From the NCBI RefSeq assembly GCF_009617995.1, contig NZ_CP044129.1:1364001-1428000 (forward strand): a stretch of DNA of 64,000 nucleotides, in the 5' to 3' direction. The stretch is from Halomicrobium sp. LC1Hm. GTDB lineage: Archaea; Halobacteriota; Halobacteria; Halobacteriales; Haloarculaceae. Positions within the stretch are counted from its first letter, which is position 1, and every line of letters begins with the position of its first letter. A program made the position numbers and the translations under genes. Positions 42,444 through 49,755 of this stretch are shown here, in pieces. The notes under the pieces are model-generated. The model worked only from the letters and a program-made list of their open reading frames with translations, did not search any database and was not told where the DNA came from.

Positions 42444-44539
42444 AGTTCCTCCTGATCGAGGGTCAGCCGCAGGTCGATCGCCGCGACGCCGTCGTTGGTC
42501 GCGACGAGCGGGTTGATGTCCAGTTCGACGATCGCGGGGAAGTCCGTGACGAGCTGTGAGAGGCGCTGGATCGTCTCGACCAGCGCGTCCTCGTCGACCG
42601 GATCGCGACCGCGTGCGCCCCGCAACAGCGGGGCCGACTCGATGTCGTCGAGCATCGAGCGGGCGTCGGGCTCCGAGACCGGCGCGACCCGGAGCGTGGT
42701 GTCTTCGAGCACTTCGACGAAGATGCCGCCGAGTCCGAACAGGACCAGCGGGCCGAACTGGGGATCTCGGTTCACCCCGAGGATCGTCTCGGTGCCCGCG
42801 TCGACGTCCAGCATCTCCTGGACCTGGACGCCGAGGATCGTCGCGTCCTGCTGGTAGTTGCGCGCTCGGACGACGAGGTCCTCGTAGGTGTCCCACACGT
42901 CCTCCGGCGAGACGCCGACCTCGACGCCACCGATGTCGGACTTGTGGAGGATGTCCGGACTCACGATCTTCATGACGACCTCGTCGCCGATCGATTCCGC
43001 GACCGACTGGGCCTCCGACGGGGAGTCGACGACCTCGCCCTCCGGCGTCGGAATCCCGTAGGCGTCGAGCAAGTCCATGGCCTCGACGCCGAGGCGGTTC
43101 TGGTTTCGGTCCGCGGCCGACGACAGGATGCTCCGGGCCCGCTCGCGGTCCACGTCGAAGGTCTCGGGGTCGGTGTACTCACGGGACTGGATGTCGTCGT
43201 AGCGGGCCAGCGCGTCGAGGCTGTCGACGGCCCGCGCCGGGTCGAAGTAGTTCGGAATGCCGGACTCGGTCAACGTCGAGGCGGCGGGACCGACGCTCTG
43301 GCCGCCCATCAGCGTGGTCGCGACGGGAATGTCGTACTCCTGCTGGCAGTCGACGACGACCTCCGCGAGTTCCTCGAACGAGAGGACTGCTGTCGGACAG
43401 GCGACGACGACCGCCATGGCGACGTTGTCGTCGGCCATGACGGTCTCCAGGGCCGCCTCGAACCTTGCTGCCGGTGCGTCGCCGATGATGTCGACGGGGT
43501 TGTAGATGTTGGCCTCGTCGGGCATCGTCTCGGCGAGGCGCTCGACGGTGTCGTCGGTGAGGTCGGCCAGGTCGAGGCCGCTGTCGCCGACGGCGTCGGT
43601 GGTCATCACGCCGGGTCCGCCCGCGTTCGTGACGATCGCGACTTCCTTGCCCTCCGGGAGCGGCTGGTCGGCGAGGATCTGTGCGTAGTCGAACAGCTCC
43701 TGGACGGTCTCGACTCGGATCGCGCCGGACTGTTCGAGACCCGCCTCGTAGGCCGCTTCCGAGCCGGCCATCGCACCGGTGTGAGAGGCGGCGGCGCTGG
43801 CACCGGCGTCGGTCCGGCCGGACTTGACGAGCACGATCGGCGTGTCCTGTGTGACCTCGCGGGCGGTCTGGACGAAGCCCGCGCCGTCCTCGATGTCTTC
43901 GAGGTAGCCGAGGATCACGTCGGTGTCGGGGTCTGCACCCCACTCGTCGATGAAGTCCCGTTCGTCGAGGATCGCCTTGTTGCCAAGCGAGACGATGTCT
44001 TTGAATCCCACGTCGCGTTCGGCGGCCCAGTCCAGGACGGCCGTGACGAACGCGCCGGACTGGCTCATGAACGAGATGCCGCCACTCGTTGCCATCTCGT
44101 TGCCGAACGTGGCGTTGAGCCCCGTCGGCGTGCTCATGATGCCGAGGCTGTTCGGACCGACGAGGTTGAGGTCGTACTCGGCGGCCGTCTCTCTGAGGTC
44201 TTTCTCGCGTGCTGCGCCCTCCGTGCCGGTTTCGCCGAAGCCGGCGGTGATGACGACGACGTTCTCGATCCCGGCCTCGCCGGCCTCGCGGATCGAGTCG
44301 ACGGCGACGTCGGGTGGGACGACGATCACCGCCACGTCGATGTCTGCCTCGACGTCGGCCACGGCGTCGTGGCAGGGCAGACCCAGCACGCTCTCCTTGT
44401 ACGGGTTGACGGCGACGATATCACCCGTGAACGACGCCTGCAAGTTTTCCGTGATCGCGCGACCGACTGCACCGTCGGAGTCTGTCGCACCGACGACGGC
44501 GACCCGGTCGGGCGAGAACAACGTTGAGAGGCGTCCCAT
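42440..44539 (-). CDS. ADP-forming acetate/acyl-CoA ligase, fused alpha-beta
   Basis: A 699-residue enzyme that makes ATP and an acid from acyl-CoA, ADP and phosphate, the main acetate-forming reaction of archaea. Residues 1-460 are the alpha part: CoA-binding domain (RVAVVGATDSDGAVGRAITE), succinyl-CoA-ligase-like domain (GPNSLGIMS, SQSGAFVTAVLDWAA) and the phosphorylated His253 in ASHTGAMAG. Residues 480-699 are the beta ATP-grasp part (MKIVSPDILHKSDIGGVEVG, GRDPVDEDALV). The haloarchaeal fused form is known to act on acetyl- and other acyl-CoAs. It is the first gene of its operon. Confidence 0.93.
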   Translation of the reverse strand: MGRLSTLFSPDRVAVVGATDSDGAVGRAITENLQASFTGDIVAVNPYKESVLGLPCHDAVADVEADIDVAVIVVPPDVAVDSIREAGEAGIENVVVITAGFGETGTEGAAREKDLRETAAEYDLNLVGPNSLGIMSTPTGLNATFGNEMATSGGISFMSQSGAFVTAVLDWAAERDVGFKDIVSLGNKAILDERDFIDEWGADPDTDVILGYLEDIEDGAGFVQTAREVTQDTPIVLVKSGRTDAGASAAASHTGAMAGSEAAYEAGLEQSGAIRVETVQELFDYAQILADQPLPEGKEVAIVTNAGGPGVMTTDAVGDSGLDLADLTDDTVERLAETMPDEANIYNPVDIIGDAPAARFEAALETVMADDNVAMAVVVACPTAVLSFEELAEVVVDCQQEYDIPVATTLMGGQSVGPAASTLTESGIPNYFDPARAVDSLDALARYDDIQSREYTDPETFDVDRERARSILSSAADRNQNRLGVEAMDLLDAYGIPTPEGEVVDSPSEAQSVAESIGDEVVMKIVSPDILHKSDIGGVEVGVSPEDVWDTYEDLVVRARNYQQDATILGVQVQEMLDVDAGTETILGVNRDPQFGPLVLFGLGGIFVEVLEDTTLRVAPVSEPDARSMLDDIESAPLLRGARGRDPVDEDALVETIQRLSQLVTDFPAIVELDINPLVATNDGVAAIDLRLTLDQEEL

Positions 44540-44650
44540 GCAGTTCGACCTTCCCTGCGTGACGGGATAATTCTGCTGGCGGTGTCTCGGGCGGTGGGAA
44601 CGGCCCGTCGATTGTTGAGACTTTTATGCATCGAGTGCGAATCTCGCGCG

Positions 44651-45028
44651 ATGGAGTCCGCCGACAGCGACCTGTTCGACACCACCGACGTCGAGCGATC
44701 GGCCAGCGAGTTCGCGGTCGATCCAGCAGCGTTGACCGAGCGACTCGCCGACCACCAGGCGGCAGTCGAGGAGTTGCCCGGCGTCGAGAACATCGTCTAC
44801 GAGTGGCGCAAGCAGTACGAGGACCCGCTGATCGAGCGCACGGCCGAGGTCTACTACCTGCGAGTTCCGGCGACCGTGTGGGACGAGTACGGGGACGCAC
44901 TCGGCGTCAGCGATGCGATGCTCGGTGCTCTCGTCGACGTACACCGCCGGACCGTCTCGACCGCGAGTGCCGTGTCGCCGACGCCACCGGACGGTGTCGC
45001 GTACGTGGCGCTCGACCGCACGCTGTAG
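44651..45028 (+). CDS. Small acidic protein of unknown function
   Basis: A 125-residue protein in which residues 15-60 are helical (ASEFAVDPAALTERLADHQA) and residues 60-85 contain EWRKQYEDPLIERTAEVYYL. It has no signal, membrane segment or metal motif. The start is taken at 44651; GAGACTTTTATG about 30 nt upstream is the likely TATA region and makes the earlier in-frame ATG-like starts unlikely. It is divergent from the acyl-CoA ligase and precedes dps. I do not recognise the family. Confidence 0.65.
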   Translation: MESADSDLFDTTDVERSASEFAVDPAALTERLADHQAAVEELPGVENIVYEWRKQYEDPLIERTAEVYYLRVPATVWDEYGDALGVSDAMLGALVDVHRRTVSTASAVSPTPPDGVAYVALDRTL

Positions 45029-45166
45029 GTCGCGACCCGACATTGCCGGCGGTCGACTTTCTGGGATCGTCGTTCCCGATCAGACAGCAAATCGTCTCGG
45101 CCGATCGGCTCCCACAGAGCGTGGAAAACACTACATCTAGTTGCCACGTTGTGTAGGATTCGAGAA

Positions 45167-45180
45167 TTAGATTTACCAAA
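45167..45180. promoter_or_regulatory. Degenerate iron-box-like site upstream of dps
   Basis: TTAGATTTACCAAA agrees with TTAGG-N4-CCTAA at eight of ten defined positions. It lies about 30 bp before the dps TATA element (TTTTAAG, 45211-45217), which itself is 28-34 nt before the ATG. The surrounding 60 bp are unusually A-rich. A DtxR-type regulator could act here from upstream; the match is weak. Confidence 0.4.
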
Positions 45181-45244
45181 AGAAAAAAATCGTTTCTGGA
45201 ATCGCGAAGGTTTTAAGTGCCGTCCGGTAGTAGTCGTAGTTGTC

Positions 45245-45790
45245 ATGAGCAAACAAACGGCCGTCCAGCAGGAGTTTGGCACCGTCGGTGACAACGAGCT
45301 TCGCCTCGAACGCGACAAGTCCGAGCAGATCATCGACGCGCTGAACAGCGACCTGGCGGCGACCTACGTCCTCTACCACCAGCTCAAGAAGCACCACTGG
45401 AACGTCGAGGGCGCGGAGTTTCGCGACCTCCACCTGTTCCTGGGCGACGCCGCCGAAAACGCCGAAGCAGCGGCCGACGAACTCGCCGAGCGCGCCCAGG
45501 CGCTCGGTGGGACAGCCGTCGCCGGACCGGCCGCACTGACCGACCACGCGCCGGTCGAATCCGAGGACGAAGACGTGTACGACATCCGGACCTCGCTGGC
45601 CAACGACCTCGAGATGTACGGCGAGATCATCGAGTCGCTGCGTGACCACGTCGAGCTGGCGACCAACCTCGGCGACCACGCGACGGCACAGATCCTCCGC
45701 GAGATCCTGGTCGAGACCGAAGAGGACGCCCACCACATCGAGCACTACCTCGAAGACGACACGCTCGTCACCGAGGACGCGATGCAGTAG
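45245..45790 (+). CDS. dpsA: Dps-type ferritin (DNA protection during starvation)
   Basis: A 181-residue ferritin-like protein forming 12-subunit cages that oxidise and store iron. Motifs: ATYVLYHQLKKHHWNVEGAE (His-Trp-Asn at the dimer ferroxidase site), FRDLHLFLGDAAENAEAAAD and ELAERAQALGG, which continue the site. It resembles the characterised Halobacterium DpsA. The start at 45245 follows the TATA element by about 30 nt; the 32 upstream codons of the same frame are basic and not conserved in type. A weak iron box and a 52-residue iron-boxed gene flank it. Confidence 0.94.
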   Translation: MSKQTAVQQEFGTVGDNELRLERDKSEQIIDALNSDLAATYVLYHQLKKHHWNVEGAEFRDLHLFLGDAAENAEAAADELAERAQALGGTAVAGPAALTDHAPVESEDEDVYDIRTSLANDLEMYGEIIESLRDHVELATNLGDHATAQILREILVETEEDAHHIEHYLEDDTLVTEDAMQ

Positions 45791-45838
45791 CGTGGCAACT
45801 GACCGTATCGAGATCGAGTAGCGAGGAGAAGAGCCGCG

Positions 45839-45997
45839 TTACTCCCAGGGTTCGACCGTGAGGTCGGTCGCGATCCAGGCGTCGGAGTTCCCGTCTTCTG
45901 TGAAGACTGTTCTGTCGGGAGAACTCTGATGGGCGCTGACCGACGGTTCTGTCCGAGCGTCGTCTGAATCTTGTTCGCGTTCCGAGACGGGTGCCAT
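45839..45997 (-). CDS. 52-residue acidic protein under iron-box control (DUF7331-like)
   Basis: A small gene running from ATG at 45997 to TAA at 45839. The product is acidic and Ser-rich at its start (MAPVSEREQDSDDA) and ends with RTVFTEDGNSDAWIATDLTV followed by EPWE. The end (V-F/Y, then N-X-X-A-W-I-X-X-D-X-X-V) matches the pattern of small haloarchaeal proteins that I recall as DUF7331. TTTTAGCTTTA 26 nt upstream is the TATA element, and a perfect TTAGG-N4-CCTAA palindrome lies between it and the start. It is convergent with dps, 48 bp apart. Function unknown. Confidence 0.72.
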   Translation of the reverse strand: MAPVSEREQDSDDARTEPSVSAHQSSPDRTVFTEDGNSDAWIATDLTVEPWE

Positions 45998-46006
45998 TAC
46001 CGGAGC

Positions 46007-46020
46007 TTAGGTATGCCTAA
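46007..46020. promoter_or_regulatory. Iron box (perfect), promoter of the 52-residue gene
   Basis: TTAGGTATGCCTAA matches TTAGG-N4-CCTAA at all ten defined bases. It begins 10 bp before the start codon at 45997, overlapping the TATA-proximal region, so binding would block transcription. Sites of this form are the operators of DtxR-like iron regulators (SirR/Idr) in haloarchaea. Confidence 0.75.
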
Positions 46021-46032
46021 AGCTAAAAGGAT

Positions 46033-46046
46033 TTTGGTTCGCCTAA
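46033..46046. promoter_or_regulatory. Second iron-box-like site in the same divergent region
   Basis: TTTGGTTCGCCTAA matches at nine of ten defined positions, 12 bp from the perfect box. It lies upstream of the TATA element (TTTTTATAT, 46063-46071) of the forward gene at 46092, so one regulator could control both directions. Confidence 0.6.
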
Positions 46047-46091
46047 TCTGACCGCGGCTGGGTTTTTATATCTCACACTGCAAGAGCGCGT

Positions 46092-46682
46092 ATGAGCAGC
46101 TCCGACGACGATCTGGCGTCCCTGGTCGGCGAACTCGTCACGACGTTACAGCGGCTCGAAACCGAGTTCGAGCCACGGGACGACGACGACCGACTGCGTC
46201 CGCCGACGCCCCGCGAACTGATGCGGTTGACCAGCGACGTCGCCATTCCCGCGACGATCCTCCTGTTGCGGACCAACATCGAGGCGCTGAAGCTCCTCCA
46301 GCGGGCGCTGCGGATGGCGGACGGTCGAGCACCGACTGCGGACTCGGAGGGGAGCGACGTGCGAGCCCGCGCCGAGCGCCTCAGTGCGACCACGCTCTCG
46401 AAGCTCGACGGCGCGCTCGCGGACCTCCAGGACGCCGTCGAGGGCCAGCCCACGGACGACGAGGCGCGCGAACTCCTGACCGAAGCGCGTCGCCTGCGAG
46501 CGGACATCGAGTCCCGCATCGAGGAGCAGGCCGCCGATGGCTCGGCAGACTCGGCCACGACGGCCGAATCGGAGGACGGCGACGAGAACGGGGACGTACC
46601 GGTCGACGTGGACGCAGAACTCCGGTCGCTGAAAGACGACGTGACCGACCAGACTGATTCGGACGACGACGAATCGCCGTAA
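46092..46682 (+). CDS. Acidic helical protein of unknown function
   Basis: A 196-residue protein with predicted helices: LASLVGELVTTLQRLETEFE, a Pro-rich turn, ELMRLTSDVAIPATILLLRT and NIEALKLLQRALRMADG (partly hydrophobic, about 44-78), then LSKLDGALADLQDAVEG and a strongly acidic tail. It resembles a haloarchaeal family (perhaps DUF7547). No catalytic motif. The promoter is leaderless, and two iron-box-like sites lie upstream of its TATA element, so iron may affect it. Inference only for regulation. Confidence 0.65.
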   Translation: MSSSDDDLASLVGELVTTLQRLETEFEPRDDDDRLRPPTPRELMRLTSDVAIPATILLLRTNIEALKLLQRALRMADGRAPTADSEGSDVRARAERLSATTLSKLDGALADLQDAVEGQPTDDEARELLTEARRLRADIESRIEEQAADGSADSATTAESEDGDENGDVPVDVDAELRSLKDDVTDQTDSDDDESP

Positions 46683-46775
46683 CCACCGGATCGACTGGAA
46701 ACCCTCGAACGCCAGAATTTACCAGCTGTAAGGCCCCTCCGCCGTACTGCGCTCGTTCTCGTAGTGCCGCGAATA

Positions 46776-46806
46776 AACATATGTTAAAAAACATAATGAT
46801 TTATTA
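46776..46806. promoter_or_regulatory. AT-rich promoter region with perfect palindrome
   Basis: AACATATGTT (46776-46785) is a perfect 10-bp palindrome, followed by an A-rich tract and TTTATTAT, the probable TATA element about 30 nt before the ATG at 46833. The segment is much richer in A and T than its surroundings. Confidence 0.5.
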
Positions 46807-46832
46807 TCCGTGGGCTACTACGGAGAGACACC

Positions 46833-47312
46833 ATGCCCACGACAGAGCGACCGGGGGGAGTTCGGGCGAGGCTATTCGTTCGGGAAACCCTCCCGACACC
46901 GGCGACCCAGAGCAGCCAGCGGACCATCGCTCGACTGGAGCGACTCACGTCGGAGGGACTGCTCGACGGCTACTGCGTAACGTCGTGGGACAAGCGGCTG
47001 CCGGTCGACGGGGTGGACGCGCCCGAACAGCGGCGGCGGTACAACGAGTTCAGCGACTGGGCCCGGTCAAACGGTGCCCGGCTGACGCCGTTTTTCGACA
47101 CCCGAGAGTGCTACTCGATGGAGACCGGCGAGAAGCGCACCGAGCTGGTCTTTCCGGCGATCTGTCTCGCACTCTACGAGGACGGCGACCTCCGGACCGT
47201 CGCACCGCACGCGGCGGGTTCCGGGACCGAATCCGTCGCGGACTGTCTGGACCGACTGGCCGAACAGTCCACCGACGAACCGGTTCGACGGACGACCGTT
47301 ACGGCGGACTGA
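46833..47312 (+). CDS. Haloarchaeal HTH-domain-like protein
   Basis: A 159-residue protein. The pattern RARLFVRETLPTPATQSSQR, RTIARLERLTSEGLLDGY, VTSWDKRLPVD, DWARSNGARLTPFFDTREC and ELVFPAICLALYEDGDLRTV is shared by a haloarchaeal family annotated as HTH domain-containing. The middle (IARLERLTSEGLLDG) could be a small DNA-binding helix pair. No known target or ligand. The promoter is the AT-rich leaderless element upstream. The 3' side runs into the 57-bp tandem repeats. Confidence 0.68.
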   Translation: MPTTERPGGVRARLFVRETLPTPATQSSQRTIARLERLTSEGLLDGYCVTSWDKRLPVDGVDAPEQRRRYNEFSDWARSNGARLTPFFDTRECYSMETGEKRTELVFPAICLALYEDGDLRTVAPHAAGSGTESVADCLDRLAEQSTDEPVRRTTVTAD

Positions 47313-47355
47313 GACGGATTGTTGTCGCCGTTTACCCGGTCGACCGCACGGCGAC

Positions 47356-47490
47356 GAGACGCCTCACTGGACTGGTCGGAACTGAGCCGCTTCCGACCAG
47401 TTGTTCGACGGCGAGACGCCTCACTGGACTGGTCGGAACTGAGCCGCTTCCGACCAGTTGTTCGACGGCGAGACGCCTCACTGGACTGGT
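47356..47490. repeat. 57-bp tandem repeat with internal hairpin, two and a third units
   Basis: GAGACGCCTC recurs at 47356, 47413 and 47470, exactly 57 bp apart. Each full unit contains ACTGGTCGGAA and TTCCGACCAGT as the arms of an 11-bp stem with a 9-base loop (CTGAGCCGC), so two identical hairpins stand side by side. The two full units are almost identical. The third is cut after ACTGGTCGGAA and continues as the end of the Zn-ribbon gene, whose TGA lies inside it at 47478. The region lies between two convergent genes. Confidence 0.9.
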
Positions 47491-47843
47491 CGGAACCGAT
47501 ACCCGTCCCAGTCCTGACTCTCCGGTTCCTTGATCCCGATCTCGGGATCACGCAGTTCCTCGACGTACACCGGTTCGACCACGTCGCCGGTCTCGACGTC
47601 GTCGGTCGTGACCTGGCCGAGCGCGCGGACGACGGTGTCTGCCACGTCGAACTCGACGATCGCCAGCGTGTTCGGTTCGCGCACGCCCGGCGGCGTCGCC
47701 GTCGAGTGGGTCCAGGTGACGACCTCGCCGCGGCGCTCCGAGAGGTCGATCGTCTCGGTCTGTTTCTCGCCACACTCCGGACAGAACGTGTGGCCGGGAT
47801 AGGTCACGTGACCGTTCACACAGCGGTGTGCGTCGAAGGTCAC
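47478..47843 (-). CDS. DUF35 Zn-ribbon/OB-fold protein
   Basis: A 121-residue acyl-CoA-binding partner protein. The N-terminal rubredoxin-like zinc ribbon has Cys8, with RCVNGHVTYPGHTFCPECGE, and the OB-fold follows (EVVTWTHSTATPPGVREPNT, VVRALGQVTTDDVETGDVVE). Such proteins channel CoA substrates to thiolases, and in some pathways to Cys-lacking thiolase-like aldolases. GTG start with GGAGGTGA nine bases upstream, a strong ribosome binding site. The thiolase-like gene lies 79 bp upstream... in transcription order this gene comes after the start of neither; both are on the minus strand with the thiolase gene first. Its last codons lie in the tandem repeat. Confidence 0.88.
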   Translation of the reverse strand: MTFDAHRCVNGHVTYPGHTFCPECGEKQTETIDLSERRGEVVTWTHSTATPPGVREPNTLAIVEFDVADTVVRALGQVTTDDVETGDVVEPVYVEELRDPEIGIKEPESQDWDGYRFRPVQ

Positions 47844-47922
47844 GCGAGGTCACCTCCCTGTGCCTGAGTGTGGCGTTGTCGCGCGCGATACGAGCCGCCG
47901 AGGTGTGCGTGTCCAACAGCAG

Positions 47923-49074
47923 TCATTCTGCGGCCTCCATGATCGTGGTGATGACACAGTTCCCGAAGCCACCGACGTTACAGGCCAGTCCCACGTCGGC
48001 CTCGACCTGTCGAGGCCCGGCCTCGCCGACGAGCTGTTCGTAGATCTCGACGCCCTGAGCGACCCCGCTCGCGCCGAGCGGGTGGCCCTTGGACTTCAGT
48101 CCGCCGGAGGTGTTGATCGGCAGTTCGCCGTCTCTGTCCGTGTACCCGTCCATCGCGAGTTCCCAGGCTTCGCCCTGCTCGGCGACGCCGATCCCCTCCA
48201 GCTGGAGGAACTCCAGGATCGTGAACATGTCGTGGAGTTCGGCCACGTCGAGGTCGTCGGGACCCAGGCCGGCCATCTCGTAGGCCTGGTCGCTCGACTC
48301 GACGACCCCGCCCATCACCGTCGGATCCGTCCGCTCGTGGACGACGTGGGTGTCCGTCGCGCCGCCGATGCCCGAGACGACGGCGTAGTCGTCGGTCAAC
48401 TCGGCCGCCCGCTCCTCGGTGGTAAAGAGCATCGCGGCGCTGCCGTCCGTGATCGGACAGAAGTCGTACAGGCGCAGCGGGTCGGCGACGATCGGCGACT
48501 CCAGGGCCGTCTCCATCGTGATCTCCTTCTGGAACTGCGCGTTGGGGTTGTCGACGCCGTTGCGGTGATTCTTCACGGCGACCTTCGCCAGCGATTCGCG
48601 GGGGGCGTCGAACCGTTCGAGGTAGTGGCGAGCGGTCATGCCGGCGAAAGACGGCAGCGTGACGCCGTGTTTGTACTCGTCGGGATGGGTAATCGAGGCG
48701 ATGATGTCGGTCGCTTCCGGCGTCGTCTTGTGGGTCATCTTCTCGCCGCCGACCAGCAGCGTCATCTCGCTCGCGCCGGAGGCGATCGACTGCCAGGCCT
48801 CGTAGATCCCCGCACCGCCGGAGGAAGACGTCTGATCGACCCGCTCGCTGTAGGCCGGCAGCAGGCCGAGATCGTGGGCCAGCCAGTTCATCACGCCCGT
48901 CTGCCCCTCGAACTCCCCGCTGGACATGTTCGAGACGTACAGATGCTCCACGTCGTCGTTGTCGATGGGTGCGTCGGACAGACACGCCTCGCCCGCCTCC
49001 GCGAGTAGATCGCGGAGCCAGGCGTCGCGCTGGCCGAACTTCGTCATCGACGCTTCGATTACGGCGACTCCCAT
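47923..49074 (-). CDS. Thiolase-like protein lacking the nucleophilic Cys
   Basis: A 383-residue thiolase-fold protein. The C-terminal catalytic elements are present: His331 in GLKSKGHPLGASG and Cys365 in ACNVGGFGN. At the first catalytic position, where thiolases have Cys in N-Q-x-C-x-S-G, this protein has D-Q-T-Ser83-S-S-G-G, so it cannot form the acyl-Cys intermediate. Acyl transfer of the usual kind is therefore unlikely. A Ser here, together with a DUF35 partner gene downstream, recalls the Ltp2-type aldolases that use a thiolase fold for C-C cleavage. Haloarchaeal relatives are labelled acetyl-CoA acetyltransferase by homology. Confidence 0.85.
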   Translation of the reverse strand: MGVAVIEASMTKFGQRDAWLRDLLAEAGEACLSDAPIDNDDVEHLYVSNMSSGEFEGQTGVMNWLAHDLGLLPAYSERVDQTSSSGGAGIYEAWQSIASGASEMTLLVGGEKMTHKTTPEATDIIASITHPDEYKHGVTLPSFAGMTARHYLERFDAPRESLAKVAVKNHRNGVDNPNAQFQKEITMETALESPIVADPLRLYDFCPITDGSAAMLFTTEERAAELTDDYAVVSGIGGATDTHVVHERTDPTVMGGVVESSDQAYEMAGLGPDDLDVAELHDMFTILEFLQLEGIGVAEQGEAWELAMDGYTDRDGELPINTSGGLKSKGHPLGASGVAQGVEIYEQLVGEAGPRQVEADVGLACNVGGFGNCVITTIMEAAE

Positions 49075-49199
49075 GTGGGTGGGGACTCGCGGGGGTATTG
49101 TGTTCGTTGTGGTTCCAGTTGTCTTTGCCCTGACCTGTCAGCATAGGTGACGCTGTGGCCCGCGTTCCCGGCGGGCGAGAGCCCGGACAAAGTATATGA

Positions 49200-49216
49200 G
49201 TGTGCCACTGGCACAC
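49200..49216. promoter_or_regulatory. Perfect inverted repeat between TATA box and start of the Zn-ribbon gene
   Basis: GTGTGCC-ACT-GGCACAC lies between AGTATATG (49191-49198, TATA-like) and the ATG at 49223. Its position downstream of the TATA element is where a repressor would act. No regulator is assigned. Confidence 0.45.
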
Positions 49217-49222
49217 GAACAC

Positions 49223-49411
49223 ATGCAGGAAGCCTGGATACAGCTCCAGTGTCCCGACTGCACGACCGAGTGGGAACAGCGCCTCTCCGACCTTCCGGCG
49301 TCGGGAGAGCGGTTCCAGTGTGACCACTGTGACGCGTACAATCCCACCGCGGAGTTCGCGAAGACCACCCGCGACCTCGAAGTGCTCCGAGAGATGAACG
49401 GCGCGGAGTAG
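49223..49411 (+). CDS. Small double-CxxC zinc-ribbon protein
   Basis: A 62-residue protein with QLQCPDCTTEW and RFQCDHCDAYN, two Cys pairs 21 residues apart that should bind one zinc ion, and an acidic helical end (TRDLEVLREMNGAE). I place the start at 49223 rather than 49196 because AGTATATG overlaps the earlier ATG and is itself the likely TATA box, about 27 nt before 49223. Resembles a haloarchaeal family (perhaps DUF7836). Role unknown; divergent from the thiolase-like gene. Confidence 0.75.
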   Translation: MQEAWIQLQCPDCTTEWEQRLSDLPASGERFQCDHCDAYNPTAEFAKTTRDLEVLREMNGAE

Positions 49412-49414
49412 CGC

Positions 49415-49753
49415 CTACCGATAGAACGACCGATCGGCCGCCTTCCACTCGTCGCCTCGCTCGACTCGGCGTGGGCGGCGGCGCTTGCCGAAGCGTTCGA
49501 GACGCCCTTCGAGTACCCACTCGTTGGCGTACTCGGGCTCGGAGTCACTCGCGGCCGCTGCCGCGGCGGCCCCAGCGCGCTGGCGATCCGTGACGTGAGC
49601 ACTGATCGCCGAGGCGATGGCCGCGGCCTCGGACGGCGAGGCGTCGTCCGGGAGTGACACGTCCAGTTCCCGGTCGCCGGCAGTGACGGTCACCGTCGTC
49701 TCGTCGGCGTCCTCGACCGCTTCTTCGTCGTCGGTTGATTCGAGTGACGACAT
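49415..49753 (-). CDS. acc operon protein (acyl-CoA carboxylase-associated)
   Basis: A 112-residue protein. Residues 17-60 ([40 protein letters not shown]) and an Ala-rich linker are followed by a basic end ([20 protein letters not shown]). Proteins of this type follow pccB in many haloarchaea and are labelled acc operon protein. The arrangement, helix then basic tail with WxxxGR, recalls the epsilon subunit of actinobacterial acyl-CoA carboxylases. It starts 2 bp after the pccB stop and is surely co-translated with it. Confidence 0.8.
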   Translation of the reverse strand: MSSLESTDDEEAVEDADETTVTVTAGDRELDVSLPDDASPSEAAAIASAISAHVTDRQRAGAAAAAAASDSEPEYANEWVLEGRLERFGKRRRPRRVERGDEWKAADRSFYR

Positions 49754-49755
49754 CG

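Noticed and set aside
45149-45244. Longer N-terminus for Dps
   Set aside because: The added 32 residues are basic, hold a run of six Val, and would include the promoter TATA element that is correctly placed for a start at 45245.
47356-47490. 57-bp repeats considered as a CRISPR array or as a coding repeat
   Set aside because: No spacers. The forward frame that reads through all units in phase (57 is divisible by 3) overlaps the DUF35 gene, and its product is not acidic.
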